A program made the position numbers and the translations under genes. A DNA stretch of 44,990 nt from an uncultured Alphaproteobacteria bacterium (GTDB taxonomy: Bacteria > Pseudomonadota > Alphaproteobacteria > Caulobacterales > Aquidulcibacteraceae): contig CADEDG010000011.1 in assembly GCA_902826035.1 (NCBI GenBank), positions 1 to 44,990 on the forward strand. Reading direction: 5' to 3'. The notes beneath the pieces are model-generated. The model did not search any database, had not been told where the DNA came from, and saw only the letters and a program-made list of their open reading frames with translations. Below, in pieces: positions 33,603 to 42,294 of the stretch; the first letter of the stretch is position 1; every line of letters begins with the position of its first letter.

Positions 33603-33630
33603 TAGGCAATTGGCAATTGGCAATTGGCAT
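33603..33630. repeat. Heptanucleotide repeat cluster B
   Basis: Four tandem units: TAGGCAA, TTGGCAA, TTGGCAA, TTGGCAT. These are the reverse-complement orientation of the ATTGCC-type unit in cluster C, and they lie just upstream of the membrane protein gene (start 33573), within its likely leader. Confidence 0.75.
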
Positions 33631-33720
33631 TTAGGATTCCTCGACTCATTTATTTCCAAGCTGCGCCCACAATTATTCTGACCACCGCTGGCTCACTGAG
33701 CGCGGCGCCGCGCCCCAATA

Positions 33721-33748
33721 GCCTATTGCCTATTGCCCATTCCCTATT
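33721..33748. repeat. Heptanucleotide repeat cluster C
   Basis: Four tandem units: GCCTATT, GCCTATT, GCCCATT, CCCTATT. The cluster abuts the stop codon of the TauD-family gene (33750-33752). With cluster B it forms an inverted pair about 90 bp apart. Confidence 0.75.
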
Positions 33749-33749
33749 G

Positions 33750-34595
33750 CTACTCTCCCGGCGAAAGCGCTTCGCCCGCGAGCGTGATGCGGTGCATCTC
33801 GCGGCGATGACCGTGATAATCGTTCTTGGCCCAGTGCCACGTCGAGCGATTGTCCCACATGGCGATTGAACCGGGGCGCCACACAAACTCGTGGGAAAAC
33901 TCCGGCCGCACGCAATGGGCGAACAGTTCCGCGAGCAGGTTCTGCGATTCCGCTTCCGGCATTCCTTCGATACGGATCGTGTAGGCGGAGTTGACGTAGA
34001 GCGCCTTCTTTCCGCTGAGCGGGTGCGTGATCACCACGGGGTGTACGGAATCGACCAAGTGCTCAGCCGCGTCAGCGTTGCCGATGCGCCCACCGCGCGC
34101 CTTGCCGTACTCCGCGCCCTTGCCGAAGATGTGACGCGCTGAATGCACGGCGCGCAGGCCGGCGAGGCGGCGCTTCATGTCCTCTGCCAGCGCCTCGTAC
34201 GCGCGATACATTGACGCAAACACCGTGTTGCCGCCAGCAGGAGGCAGTTCGCGCGCGACCAGAATCGATCCCATCGCTGGAATCTGATCGTAGGAATGAT
34301 CGGTGTGCCAGGCGCCGCCAATGTTCTCCTGCTGGTCGGCCTCCTTGGTGAGCACAGCGATTTCGGGATGCTTCGGGTGCGCGGTCAGAAAGCGATTGAT
34401 GTCGATGGGCGCCCAACGCCGCGCGAAGGCGATGTGCTGTTCTTCGCTGATGGACTGATCGCGGAAGAAGATGATTCCGTGCTCAGCGTAGGCGGCGCGG
34501 ACCTGTCCGAACTCCTCGGTCGACAGCTCCCGCGCTAGATTGACGCCGACAATCTCGGCGCCGACGCCGGGAAGGGAGTTGACTTGCGCACCCAT
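33750..34595 (-). CDS. TauD/TfdA family 2-oxoglutarate-dependent dioxygenase
   Basis: The 281-residue product starts at ATG 34595. It has the Fe(II) facial triad: HTDHSYD (first His and Asp), distal His in NRSTWHWA, and the 2-oxoglutarate Arg in MHRITLAG. The N-terminal GAEIVGVNLARELSTEEF and EHGIIFFRDQ are classic TauD features. TauD-like enzymes oxidise taurine, herbicides or other carboxylates or sulfonates. No sulfonate transporter is nearby. Instead its start overlaps the stop of putA (ATGA), so it is translated with a proline-catabolism enzyme. Substrate unknown. Confidence 0.9.
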   Translation of the reverse strand: MGAQVNSLPGVGAEIVGVNLARELSTEEFGQVRAAYAEHGIIFFRDQSISEEQHIAFARRWAPIDINRFLTAHPKHPEIAVLTKEADQQENIGGAWHTDHSYDQIPAMGSILVARELPPAGGNTVFASMYRAYEALAEDMKRRLAGLRAVHSARHIFGKGAEYGKARGGRIGNADAAEHLVDSVHPVVITHPLSGKKALYVNSAYTIRIEGMPEAESQNLLAELFAHCVRPEFSHEFVWRPGSIAMWDNRSTWHWAKNDYHGHRREMHRITLAGEALSPGE

Positions 34596-37500
34596 CACAA
34601 ATTCAACAAATGCGGATCGCCGCCTTGGGCGGCGATGTTGACGCTGATGGCGCGCTCCTCGGCGAAGCGCAGGAGATAATGCGGACCTCCGGCCTTCGGC
34701 CCGGTGCCGCTCAGGCCTGAACCGCCGAACGGCTGCACGCCCACCACAGCGCCGACGATGGTGCGGTTGACGTAGACGTTGCCCGCCGGCACGGCAGCAA
34801 TCACCGCTTGCGCAAAACTTTCGAGCCTTGAATGCACGCCGAGTGTAAGTCCGTAGCCCTTGCTCGCGAGTTCGCCCCCAACGCGTGCGATGTCGGCGGG
34901 ATCGTAGCGGACGATGTGCAGGATTGGGCCGAAGATTTCGCGTTCGATTTGTGAGAGCGAGGTGAGCTCGATGATGGCGGGGCCGAAGAAAGGAAGCGAC
35001 TCCTGGACCGGAGACGAGACGCCGACGGTCCAAGCAAGCTGCTTTAACACCTTCGCCTCTTTGCCCATGCGCGCCATGTGCTTGTCGAGGTTCGCCTTCG
35101 CCTCAGCGTCGATAATCGGACCCACATCGGTGAACGGATCGGATGGATCGCCGAGCACCAGGCAATCCATCGCGCCGAGCAGCGTTTCGATGATTTCATC
35201 GGCCGTGTCATGCGGCAGGAAAAGCAGGCGTAGCGACGAGCAACGTTGCCCGGCTGATTGGAACGCAGAGGCGATCACGTCGTCGACTACTTGTTCCTTC
35301 TGCGCGGTGGTGTCGCAGAACATCGCATTCAGGCCCCCGGTCTCGGCGATCAGCGGCACGATTGGGCCGTCCTTGGCGGCCAGCGCCCGATTGATCAGGC
35401 GCGCAACTTCCGTGGAACCGGTGAAAGCGACGCCCGCGATACGCGGATCGGCCACCAGCGCCGCGCCCACGTCGCCGGCGCCGAACACGAGTTGCAACAC
35501 TTCCCCCGGCAAACCCGCGTCACGGAAAATCCGCACAGCCGCTTCCGCGATCAGCGGTGTTTGCTCGGCGGGTTTGGCGACAACCGTGTTCCCCGCCGCC
35601 AGCGCAGCCACGATCTGCCCGGTGAAGATCGCCAGCGGGAAATTCCATGGGCTGATACACACGAACACGCCGCGGCCGTGCAATTCGAGGTGGTCGGTCT
35701 CGCCCGCGGGCGACGGCAACGGTGTCGGGCCGGCGAACAAGCGTTCGGCTTCGGCGGCGTAGTAACGACAGAAATCCACCGCCTCGCGGACCTCGTCGAT
35801 GCCGTCCTGCAGGGTGCGGCCGGCTTCGCGCGCGATTAGTTGTACAAGTGCGTCGGCGCTCTCCTGGAGCGCATCGCCCATGGTGCGGAGTACGCGTGCG
35901 CGCTCGGCGCCGCCGAGGGCGCTCCAGGCGGGGAAGGCGCTCAGGGCTACCCTGATCGCCTCCGGCTCCCTTGCGAACCGTTCCGCCGTCACCTGGTCTG
36001 CAAGGGAGAAGGTTCGCTGTGGCGCCACCAGCGCCTCGCGCTCGCTGGCAACGCTCAAATCCCGCCCTCCGGAATTCCGCCGGCTCGCGCCGAACAGCTG
36101 CGGCGGCGGCGGCAGACGTGTGTGGCGGTGCGGGCGTGCTTCGAGCGTGGCGATGGGGTCGGCGGCGACGACTTCCGGCGAGACATCGTCGTCCAGGAAC
36201 GAATGTACAAAACTTGTGTTGGCGCCGTTCTCTAAGAGACGCCGCACCAGATACGGCAGCAAGTCTTCGTGCCCGCCGACCGGCGCATAAACACGCACCG
36301 GCGCGGGAGGATCGAGCGCGGCGTAGAGCGCCTCGCCCATGCCGTGCAGGCGCTGGAACTCATACGCTCCATCGCGCCCTGCGGCATGCGCCATGCGCCG
36401 GACAGCTGCAACCGTGTGGGCATTGTGAGTGGCGAATTGCGGGAAGATGGCGTCGCCCGCGGCGATCAGGTCGCGCGCGCAGGCGAGGTAGTGCACGTCG
36501 GTGGCGGCCTTGGTGGTCCAGACTGGAAAGTCCGGGCGACCCATGATTTGCGCTCGCTTGATCTCGCCGTCCCAATAGGCGCCCTTGACCAGGCGCACCT
36601 GGATCGGCTCGCCGCGCTTGCGCGCAAGCAGCACGAGGCGTTCGATCAGCGCACGCGTGCGCTTCTGGTACGCTTGTACCGCAAGCCCCAAGCCAGCCCA
36701 GCCCTTGAGCGAAGGCTCAAACGCCAAGCGCTCGAACAGCTTCAAAGAAAGCACGAGCCGGTCGGCCTCTTCCGCATCGAACGTCAAGCCGATGTTCCAC
36801 CGCTTCGCCGCTTGCGCCAGCTGCAGCACGCGCGGGTAAAGCTGAGCCATCACCCGCGCTTCCTGCCGCGCTTCGTAGCGTGGGTGGAGCGCGGAGAGCT
36901 TCACGGAGATTCCGTTCTTGGAACGCGGGCCCCCAGATCCACTCTGCTCCGCCGACGCGCGGTCCGCTGCTTCGCCCACCACGTCGATAGCGCTCGCATA
37001 GCTCTGCAGATAGCGCTCGGCGTCGGCATTGGTGCGCGCGCCTTCGCCCAGCATGTCAAACGAATAGCGGCTAGCGAGCCCTTGGCGGACCATGCCCGCG
37101 CCGCGCTTCAAAGCCTCCTTTATGGTGCGCCCGAGCACGAATTGCTCGCCCAGGATGCGCATGGCCTGCATGGCGCCGGCACGCACCACCGGCTCGCCCA
37201 TACGCTTGATGAGACGAGCCACAACTTCGCTGGCCTCGCCCTTCATCTCCTCCGGCAATCTTGTGATGCGCCCGGTGAGCATCAGCCCCCAGGTGCCGGC
37301 ATTGACCAGCCAATGATCGGATTTACCGAGGTGTTCGCCCCATTTTCCGTCGGCGATCTTCTCGGCGATCAGCTTGTCGGCGGTTTCCTCGTCGGGCACC
37401 CGCAACAGCGCTTCCGCCAGACACATCAGCGCTAGGCCCTCGGCGTTGGAGAGCCCGAATTCCTCGAGGAAGCTCTCCATTACCCCCTTGCGGCGCTTCA

Positions 37501-37681
37501 AACCGCGCGCGCGCACCACCAGCGCGCGCGCTTCGGCGTTGACGCTGGCGCGCGCGGCAGGATCGAGCGGCGGGGCCGCCAGCAATTCCGCGAGCGCTGA
37601 ATCCTCGTCGCAATATTTCAGCGCATCGAGCGCGTCCCAATCGATGGCGGCGGCGGGGTGCGGAATGGGAGATGGGTGCAT
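34595..37681 (-). CDS. putA: Bifunctional proline dehydrogenase/glutamate semialdehyde dehydrogenase
   Basis: The 1028-residue product converts proline to glutamate in two steps. The N-terminal PRODH barrel (about residues 170-470) contains LTFDAEEADRL and RLVKGAYWDGEIKRAQ, which contacts FAD. The C-terminal aldehyde dehydrogenase (about 520-1015) has SPWNFPLAIFTGQ, VAFTGSTEVARLI, LIAETGGLNAMF with the Glu base, and GQRCSSLR with the nucleophilic Cys. There is no N-terminal ribbon-helix-helix, so this short form does not regulate its own gene. It is the first gene of an overlapping pair with the TauD-family dioxygenase. Confidence 0.96.
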   Translation of the reverse strand: MHPSPIPHPAAAIDWDALDALKYCDEDSALAELLAAPPLDPAARASVNAEARALVVRARGLKRRKGVMESFLEEFGLSNAEGLALMCLAEALLRVPDEETADKLIAEKIADGKWGEHLGKSDHWLVNAGTWGLMLTGRITRLPEEMKGEASEVVARLIKRMGEPVVRAGAMQAMRILGEQFVLGRTIKEALKRGAGMVRQGLASRYSFDMLGEGARTNADAERYLQSYASAIDVVGEAADRASAEQSGSGGPRSKNGISVKLSALHPRYEARQEARVMAQLYPRVLQLAQAAKRWNIGLTFDAEEADRLVLSLKLFERLAFEPSLKGWAGLGLAVQAYQKRTRALIERLVLLARKRGEPIQVRLVKGAYWDGEIKRAQIMGRPDFPVWTTKAATDVHYLACARDLIAAGDAIFPQFATHNAHTVAAVRRMAHAAGRDGAYEFQRLHGMGEALYAALDPPAPVRVYAPVGGHEDLLPYLVRRLLENGANTSFVHSFLDDDVSPEVVAADPIATLEARPHRHTRLPPPPQLFGASRRNSGGRDLSVASEREALVAPQRTFSLADQVTAERFAREPEAIRVALSAFPAWSALGGAERARVLRTMGDALQESADALVQLIAREAGRTLQDGIDEVREAVDFCRYYAAEAERLFAGPTPLPSPAGETDHLELHGRGVFVCISPWNFPLAIFTGQIVAALAAGNTVVAKPAEQTPLIAEAAVRIFRDAGLPGEVLQLVFGAGDVGAALVADPRIAGVAFTGSTEVARLINRALAAKDGPIVPLIAETGGLNAMFCDTTAQKEQVVDDVIASAFQSAGQRCSSLRLLFLPHDTADEIIETLLGAMDCLVLGDPSDPFTDVGPIIDAEAKANLDKHMARMGKEAKVLKQLAWTVGVSSPVQESLPFFGPAIIELTSLSQIEREIFGPILHIVRYDPADIARVGGELASKGYGLTLGVHSRLESFAQAVIAAVPAGNVYVNRTIVGAVVGVQPFGGSGLSGTGPKAGGPHYLLRFAEERAISVNIAAQGGDPHLLNL

Positions 37682-37771
37682 GTGAACTCTACTTAGCTAC
37701 CGACCCAAGGACCGGGCTTGGCGGCAGTTTCATGACCGCCATGTGCCCGCGTCCTCGATTTATGACAAGCC

Positions 37772-38176
37772 TCAGAGTCGGAGCGTCAACGCCGAAAACT
37801 CCAACAAGTCGTCGAGGTTCTTCTCGATCACTATGCGCACGATCGCCGGGTCCAACTCGTGGTAGCGATGCGTCGCAATGTTGCGAAATCCCACCATGTT
37901 CTTCAGCTTGTCGCGCAAACTGCGATCAATAACTTGCTCCTCAACAAGCTTTTCAAACGCGTCTCGATTCGAGCTCTGCACGCCAATCCCGCGAAGGCGT
38001 ATGATTCGGTTGGCGATATCGATCGCCGCTTCGCAGGCGCGCTCGACGTTCAAGACAGCGGCGTCTTGGCGAGTGTAGTCATTCTCGAAATCCGAACTCG
38101 CCGCCAATTCCTCGCGCGCGCGTTTGATGCATCTTTCAATGATTGCAGCTTTGACGATGATCACGTTGTCAGGCAT
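37772..38176 (-). CDS. hepT: HepT-like HEPN toxin
   Basis: The 134-residue all-helical HEPN-domain product has the RNase motif R-x4-H-x-Y intact as RNIATHRY. In studied MntA/HepT pairs the toxin cleaves RNA and is silenced when the partner nucleotidyltransferase adds AMP to the Tyr of this motif. It overlaps the upstream antitoxin gene by 8 bp. It belongs to the DUF86 family; length is typical. Confidence 0.9.
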   Translation of the reverse strand: MPDNVIIVKAAIIERCIKRAREELAASSDFENDYTRQDAAVLNVERACEAAIDIANRIIRLRGIGVQSSNRDAFEKLVEEQVIDRSLRDKLKNMVGFRNIATHRYHELDPAIVRIVIEKNLDDLLEFSALTLRL

Positions 38177-38570
38177 GGACGCGACCGCGGGCGACGATAT
38201 CGGCCTCCGTCGCCGCGCGGCGGGCTTTCAAATCTTGGTATTCCCGGATCACACGCAACTCAAATAGCGCCGTCTCGTCCGGTTGGGGGGCGTCGATGAG
38301 TTTTCCTTCGTCTATCGCCTGACACTGCAGAATCGTAGAGGCGGCGGCCAGATCGACGAGATCGACATCGCGGTTGAGAATATTGGCGATCTGTTGCTGG
38401 AGGCCGACCACGACACGGCGCTCCAGGGGCCTGCCGGCATAAATCGCCAAATCGATGTCGCTTTCAGCCCGCGCGAGACCAGCGGCGAAACTTCCGAACA
38501 GATACACCCCCGCCAGTTGCGGTATTTCCCGCCGCAGAAGCGCCAGTACCGGGGTTAGATCGAATTCCAT
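38169..38570 (-). CDS. mntA: MntA-like nucleotidyltransferase antitoxin
   Basis: The product is about 133 residues from ATG 38570; an in-frame TTG at 38579, 5 nt after AGAAGG, is an alternative start. The minimal nucleotidyltransferase motif G-S-x10-D-x-D is complete: GSFAAGLARAESDID. Known homologues AMPylate the HepT toxin. The gene lies upstream of the toxin and overlaps it, as expected of a toxin-antitoxin operon. Some characterised pairs have the opposite order. Confidence 0.88.
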   Translation of the reverse strand: MEFDLTPVLALLRREIPQLAGVYLFGSFAAGLARAESDIDLAIYAGRPLERRVVVGLQQQIANILNRDVDLVDLAAASTILQCQAIDEGKLIDAPQPDETALFELRVIREYQDLKARRAATEADIVARGRVHA

Positions 38571-38707
38571 CGCCCTCAAATGCGCCTTCTTGCGCCCTCA
38601 GTCTAGCAAGCGCAGCGGCACACTGACCGAAATACAACGCGCGCGCCGGCCGGCTCCGGGGCAAGGCGCCCCTTGCGCGGCCCGGTCGCCCGTGGTCAAC
38701 CGCGCCC

Positions 38708-39925
38708 GTGAGCACGGATGCCGACCTGACCGATTCCGAAGCCGAGGACGGCCCCCCCGAAACGCTGTCCGGCGCACCCCCGCTGGCGCGGAAAATCATG
38801 CTGGTCACCGACGCCTGGGAGCCCCAGGTCAACGGCGTGGTGCGAACGCTCGCCAACACGATCAGGGAATTGGAAGCGCTCGGCTGCGAGGTCGAGATCG
38901 TCTCCCCTGCCGACGGTTTCAAGACCATCCCGTTGCCGACTTATTCAGAGATCAAATTGGCGCTCGGCGCGCGCGAGGAAATCGAGGACCGGTTTCTCGC
39001 ATTCGCACCCGACGCCGTGCACATCGCCACCGAGGGTACGTTGGGCTGGGACGCGCGCGCGGTGTGCCTGAAACACAAGTTTCCGTTCACGACCAGCTAC
39101 CACACCCAATTTCCCGAATACGTCACAGCACGGTTCAAGTGGATTCCGCTCTGGGCCGGCTATCGCTTCATGCACGCGTTCCACGACAAGTCCGGACGCG
39201 TCATGGTGGCGACGCCCACCATGATGGAGCAATTGCGTTTGCAGGGCTTCCGCAACGTCGCGCTGTGGGGGCGCGGCGTGGACGTGGATTTGTTCCACCC
39301 GAGCAAACGCGGGATCGATGGCGGCGTCTACGCGGAGGACATCCAGCGGCCAATTTTCGTGTATGTCGGGCGCGTGGCGGTGGAGAAGAACATCGAGGCG
39401 TTCCTGAAGTTGGATTTGCCGGGGACGAAAATCGTGGTCGGCGACGGGCCCGCGCGCCAAGAGCTCGAGCAAAAATACGCCGACGCCAAATTCGTCGGCT
39501 CCAAGTTCGGCGAGGACCTGGCGCGCCACTTCGCCGACGCCGACGTGTTCGTCTTCCCAAGCTTCACCGATACGTTCGGCCTGGTGATCCTCGAGGCGGC
39601 GGCAACGGGAACCCCGGTGGCAGGCTATGTCGCGCCCGGGCCTAAGGATATTCTCCCCGGCACCGGCGCGGGCATCGTAGACACGGATTTACGCAAGGCC
39701 TGCCTGGAAGCGCTGAAGCTTAAACGCGAAGACGCGCGCGCCCTGGCGGAGCGTCATTCCTGGCGCGCCTGCGCAGAGGATTTTCGCCGCAACCTCGAGC
39801 CGCTGCCAAAGGAAGGCAAACGGCGGTTCTGGCACAAACTGCGCGACCTACGCGCTCGCGCAAAAGAGCGACGGAAGTTGAAACGCGAGGCTAAGCAGGC
39901 GCGGAAGTTGGGGATCGGAGATTAG
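38708..39925 (+). CDS. Glycosyltransferase family 4 (GDP-mannose-dependent alpha-mannosyltransferase-like)
   Basis: The 405-residue GT-B product begins at GTG 38708. The N-terminal domain has IMLVTDAWEPQVNGVVRTL, HIATEGTLGWDAR and FTTSYHTQFPEY. The C-terminal domain has FVYVGRVAVEKNIEAFL, VVGDGPARQEL and the FTDTFGLVILEAAATGTPV donor-site motif. The pattern matches MgtA/PimB-like mannosyltransferases that act on diacylglycerol or glycolipids. A Lys/Arg-rich C-terminus (RARAKERRKLKREAKQ) may contact the membrane surface. No clear Shine-Dalgarno precedes the GTG. Confidence 0.88.
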   Translation: MSTDADLTDSEAEDGPPETLSGAPPLARKIMLVTDAWEPQVNGVVRTLANTIRELEALGCEVEIVSPADGFKTIPLPTYSEIKLALGAREEIEDRFLAFAPDAVHIATEGTLGWDARAVCLKHKFPFTTSYHTQFPEYVTARFKWIPLWAGYRFMHAFHDKSGRVMVATPTMMEQLRLQGFRNVALWGRGVDVDLFHPSKRGIDGGVYAEDIQRPIFVYVGRVAVEKNIEAFLKLDLPGTKIVVGDGPARQELEQKYADAKFVGSKFGEDLARHFADADVFVFPSFTDTFGLVILEAAATGTPVAGYVAPGPKDILPGTGAGIVDTDLRKACLEALKLKREDARALAERHSWRACAEDFRRNLEPLPKEGKRRFWHKLRDLRARAKERRKLKREAKQARKLGIGD

Positions 39926-39932
39926 GGGGGAC

Positions 39933-40005
39933 CCGGAACCCAGGGGACCCTAGAGCGCTGTGCTTGTGGCCCCTGGGTCCCGGATCGCGCTCCGCGCGTC
40001 CGGGA
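39933..40005. repeat. REP-like double hairpin between convergent genes
   Basis: Left arm 39933-39946 (CCGGAACCCAGGGG) pairs with 39970-39983 (CCCCTGGGTCCCGG), 13 of 14 positions complementary. The right arm overlaps a second hairpin, TCCCGGA (39978-39984) with TCCGGGA (39999-40005). The block lies just after the GT4 stop and before the convergent pstA stop, so it can end transcripts from both sides. The sequence style is that of dispersed intergenic repeats in alphaproteobacteria. Confidence 0.6.
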
Positions 40006-40065
40006 TGACGGAGTTTGTACATGATAGATGGATTGATGCCATTTACCGCTGGCGTCGCCCCCCAA

Positions 40066-41202
40066 TCACCAATTAATATTCTTGCGCAACCGATAGCGCA
40101 GCCAGATCGCTATCCCGTTGAGCAGGAGCGTGATTGCGAGCAACACGATCCCGGCCGCGGCGGCGATCTCCAGGAATTCGGCCTGCGGCCGCGAGGTCCA
40201 GTTGAACATCTGGATCGGCATGACCGTGAATTCGGAGCCGAGCCAGTGCGTCGGCGTCCAAGATTGCAGCGCATCGCCCCAAGTCGCCGAACTTTGCACG
40301 CTGGCGCCATGCGGCAGGTCTATCACCTGCCCGGCCTTTACCGGCATTTCGCTGAAATCTGGCAGCACCACTACGCCGTCCTGGGCGATGCGCACGCTCT
40401 CGCTCGCCTCCGGCGTGACCGGAGCGCCATATTCATCGACAGCACCGATAACCTCGAACTTGGCGTCGCCCGGGCGCGTGATCGGCAAGAACGCCACGAA
40501 GGTCAAACCACCGATAAGGATGAGCGGCGCCGTCTCGCCGATGGCGCGCGACATGCCGATGATGATCCCGGTCACGATGCCTGGGAGGGCGTAAGGCAGA
40601 ACGTGATCCTGCGTCGCCTGCCATTTGGTGGCGCCGATAGCGAGAGCTGCTTGGCGCATTTCCTGCGGTACGCCGCGCACGGCCTCGCGCGTCGTGACGA
40701 TCACAACCGGCAGAATGAGCAGCGACAGCGTCAGTCCGGCGGTCAAGATGGTCTGGCCAAGGCTGAACGCCTGCACGAACAAGCCAACCGCCAGCAGCCC
40801 GAAAATAATCGACGGCACGCCGGCCAGATTGTTGACCGCGATCTCGATCGCGCTGGTGATGACATTCTTCGGCGCGTATTCTTCAAGGTAGGTTCCCGCC
40901 AGAACGCCAATCGGAACGGCGATGAAGGCGGTGGCGATGATCACCAGAATGGAGCCGACCCAGGCTGAGAGGATGCCTGCCTCCGCCGGATCCGATGAGG
41001 GGAAGCTGCCCAGAAAATCGAGCGTCAGGCGGTGGCCGCCGTCATGAACCAGCTGGCTGACGAGAGCGACCAAGGTGCCGAGGCCGACAAGCGTCGCGAT
41101 AATGCCCCAGAACACAAAGCTTGCGCCCTTAAACTTCCGCAGCTTCAAGCCCGGGGGATGAGCGGCGATATCTAGCGCCGGCGCGGCTTCAGCGGACATC
41201 AA
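40066..41202 (-). CDS. pstA: Phosphate ABC transporter permease PstA
   Basis: The 378-residue product is an inner-membrane permease of the Pst importer. Family motifs include IIATLVGLGTLVALVSQLV in the first helix, AGTYLEEYAP, AGVPSIIFGLLAVGLF and the EAA-like loop AALAIGATKWQATQDHVLPYALPG. It is longer than the usual near-300 residues. A polar segment of about 90 residues (from TRPGDAKFEV to HWLGSEFTV) is inserted before the last helix and is probably periplasmic. The ATG at 41202 overlaps the pstC stop (ATGA). Confidence 0.93.
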   Translation of the reverse strand: MMSAEAAPALDIAAHPPGLKLRKFKGASFVFWGIIATLVGLGTLVALVSQLVHDGGHRLTLDFLGSFPSSDPAEAGILSAWVGSILVIIATAFIAVPIGVLAGTYLEEYAPKNVITSAIEIAVNNLAGVPSIIFGLLAVGLFVQAFSLGQTILTAGLTLSLLILPVVIVTTREAVRGVPQEMRQAALAIGATKWQATQDHVLPYALPGIVTGIIIGMSRAIGETAPLILIGGLTFVAFLPITRPGDAKFEVIGAVDEYGAPVTPEASESVRIAQDGVVVLPDFSEMPVKAGQVIDLPHGASVQSSATWGDALQSWTPTHWLGSEFTVMPIQMFNWTSRPQAEFLEIAAAAGIVLLAITLLLNGIAIWLRYRLRKNINW

Positions 41203-42110
41203 TAGGCCTCCCGATAGCGGCGCTGGAGCGCAAAGGCGACGAGGTTGAACACCAGCGTAAGCGCCAAGAGCGCCAGGCCCGCGGCGAAGATGCTCGAGTA
41301 CTCAAGCGTGCCGAACGGAATGTCGCCGAGTGCAACCTGGGCGATGAAGGCGGTCACGGTGGCGCCTTGTTGGGTAGGAGAGGTCACGATGACGGGTTGC
41401 TGACCCGCCGCGATCGCAACGATCATGGTCTCGCCCACGGCGCGGGACATGCCCAGAATGACGGCGCTCGCGACACCCGATACCGCGGCGGGAAAGACCA
41501 CGCGAAGCGCGGTCTCGAGCCGCGTCGCCCCCAAAGCGGCGGACCCCTCGCGCATGCTGCGCGGCACCGCGCGCAAAGCGTCCTCCGAGAGCGAGGCTAT
41601 GGTGGGGATGATCATCAAGCCCATGACAATGCCTGCCGACAACAGGTTAAAGCCAGGCAGCTCAATGCCGTACGGGGCGAGTAGACGCTGCAGCAGCGGC
41701 GTGATGAACAGCAGAGCGAAATAGCCGTAAACGACTGTAGGCACGCCGGCGAGCAATTCCAGCGTCGGTTTGACCAGCTCGCGTATGTGCGAGCTTGCGA
41801 ACTCAGACAGATAGATGGCCACCAGCAACCCGAGCGGCACGGCGACTGCTAGCGCCACGATGGTCGACATGAAGGTACCGCTTAACAGTGGGGCGATGCC
41901 GTAACTAGGATTGTCGAAGGTCGGCGTCCAAACTGTCGAGGTGACGAATTCCAGGAACGAGACTTGGCCAAAGAACTTTATCGCTTCCGAGAGAACGACG
42001 TAGAGAATTCCCCCAATAATGGCGATCGCGGAAGCGGCAGCTATGAACAGGACCAATTCGATGGCGCGCTCGCCAACGCGAAGCCTTTTTTTGGTGAAAT
42101 CCCGGATCAA
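41199..42110 (-). CDS. pstC: Phosphate ABC transporter permease PstC
   Basis: The 303-residue product has about six membrane helices and PstC signatures: FGQVSFLEFVTSTVWTP, LSEFASSHIRELVKPTLELL, AGVPTVVYGYFALLFITP and the ATPase-contact loop GSAALGATRLETALRVVFPA. It pairs with PstA to form the channel. It is preceded by a 202-bp gap with two hairpins after pstS and is translationally coupled to pstA. Confidence 0.95.
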   Translation of the reverse strand: MIRDFTKKRLRVGERAIELVLFIAAASAIAIIGGILYVVLSEAIKFFGQVSFLEFVTSTVWTPTFDNPSYGIAPLLSGTFMSTIVALAVAVPLGLLVAIYLSEFASSHIRELVKPTLELLAGVPTVVYGYFALLFITPLLQRLLAPYGIELPGFNLLSAGIVMGLMIIPTIASLSEDALRAVPRSMREGSAALGATRLETALRVVFPAAVSGVASAVILGMSRAVGETMIVAIAAGQQPVIVTSPTQQGATVTAFIAQVALGDIPFGTLEYSSIFAAGLALLALTLVFNLVAFALQRRYREAY

Positions 42111-42209
42111 CGCTCTGCTCCCCTCGCGTCAAACGCGGCTCCCGCGCCCCGCTTCGTCTCAATCGGACAACCGACCACTAGAGTCCAGACCGCCGCCCGC
42201 CGTGCGGGA

Positions 42210-42237
42210 CCTTGGGGCTTCAGATATCGCCCCCAGG
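42210..42237 (-). promoter_or_regulatory. Hairpin in the pstS-pstC gap
   Basis: CCTTGGGGC (42210-42218) pairs with GCCCCCAGG (42229-42237), eight pairs and one mismatch, loop of 10. It lacks a U-tract. It may slow 3' decay of the pstS message or attenuate pstCA. Confidence 0.45.
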
Positions 42238-42273
42238 CCCCACTTTCGGCGCGTTCGTTTCGGACTGGGGCGA

Positions 42274-42294
42274 GCGATGCATTGCATGCATCGC
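42274..42294 (-). promoter_or_regulatory. Perfect 9-bp hairpin just after the pstS stop
   Basis: GCGATGCAT (42274-42282) and ATGCATCGC (42286-42294) flank a 3-nt loop. It begins about 20 bp downstream of the pstS stop and has no U-tract, so it is a candidate RNA-stabilising or partial-termination structure that would keep PstS more abundant than the permeases. Confidence 0.55.

Noticed and set aside
24996..40020. Recurrent TTGTACA-type palindromes (near 25003, 32983, 35830, 40014)
   Set aside because: The number is about what chance gives for a six-base palindrome in 45 kb, and one copy is inside putA.
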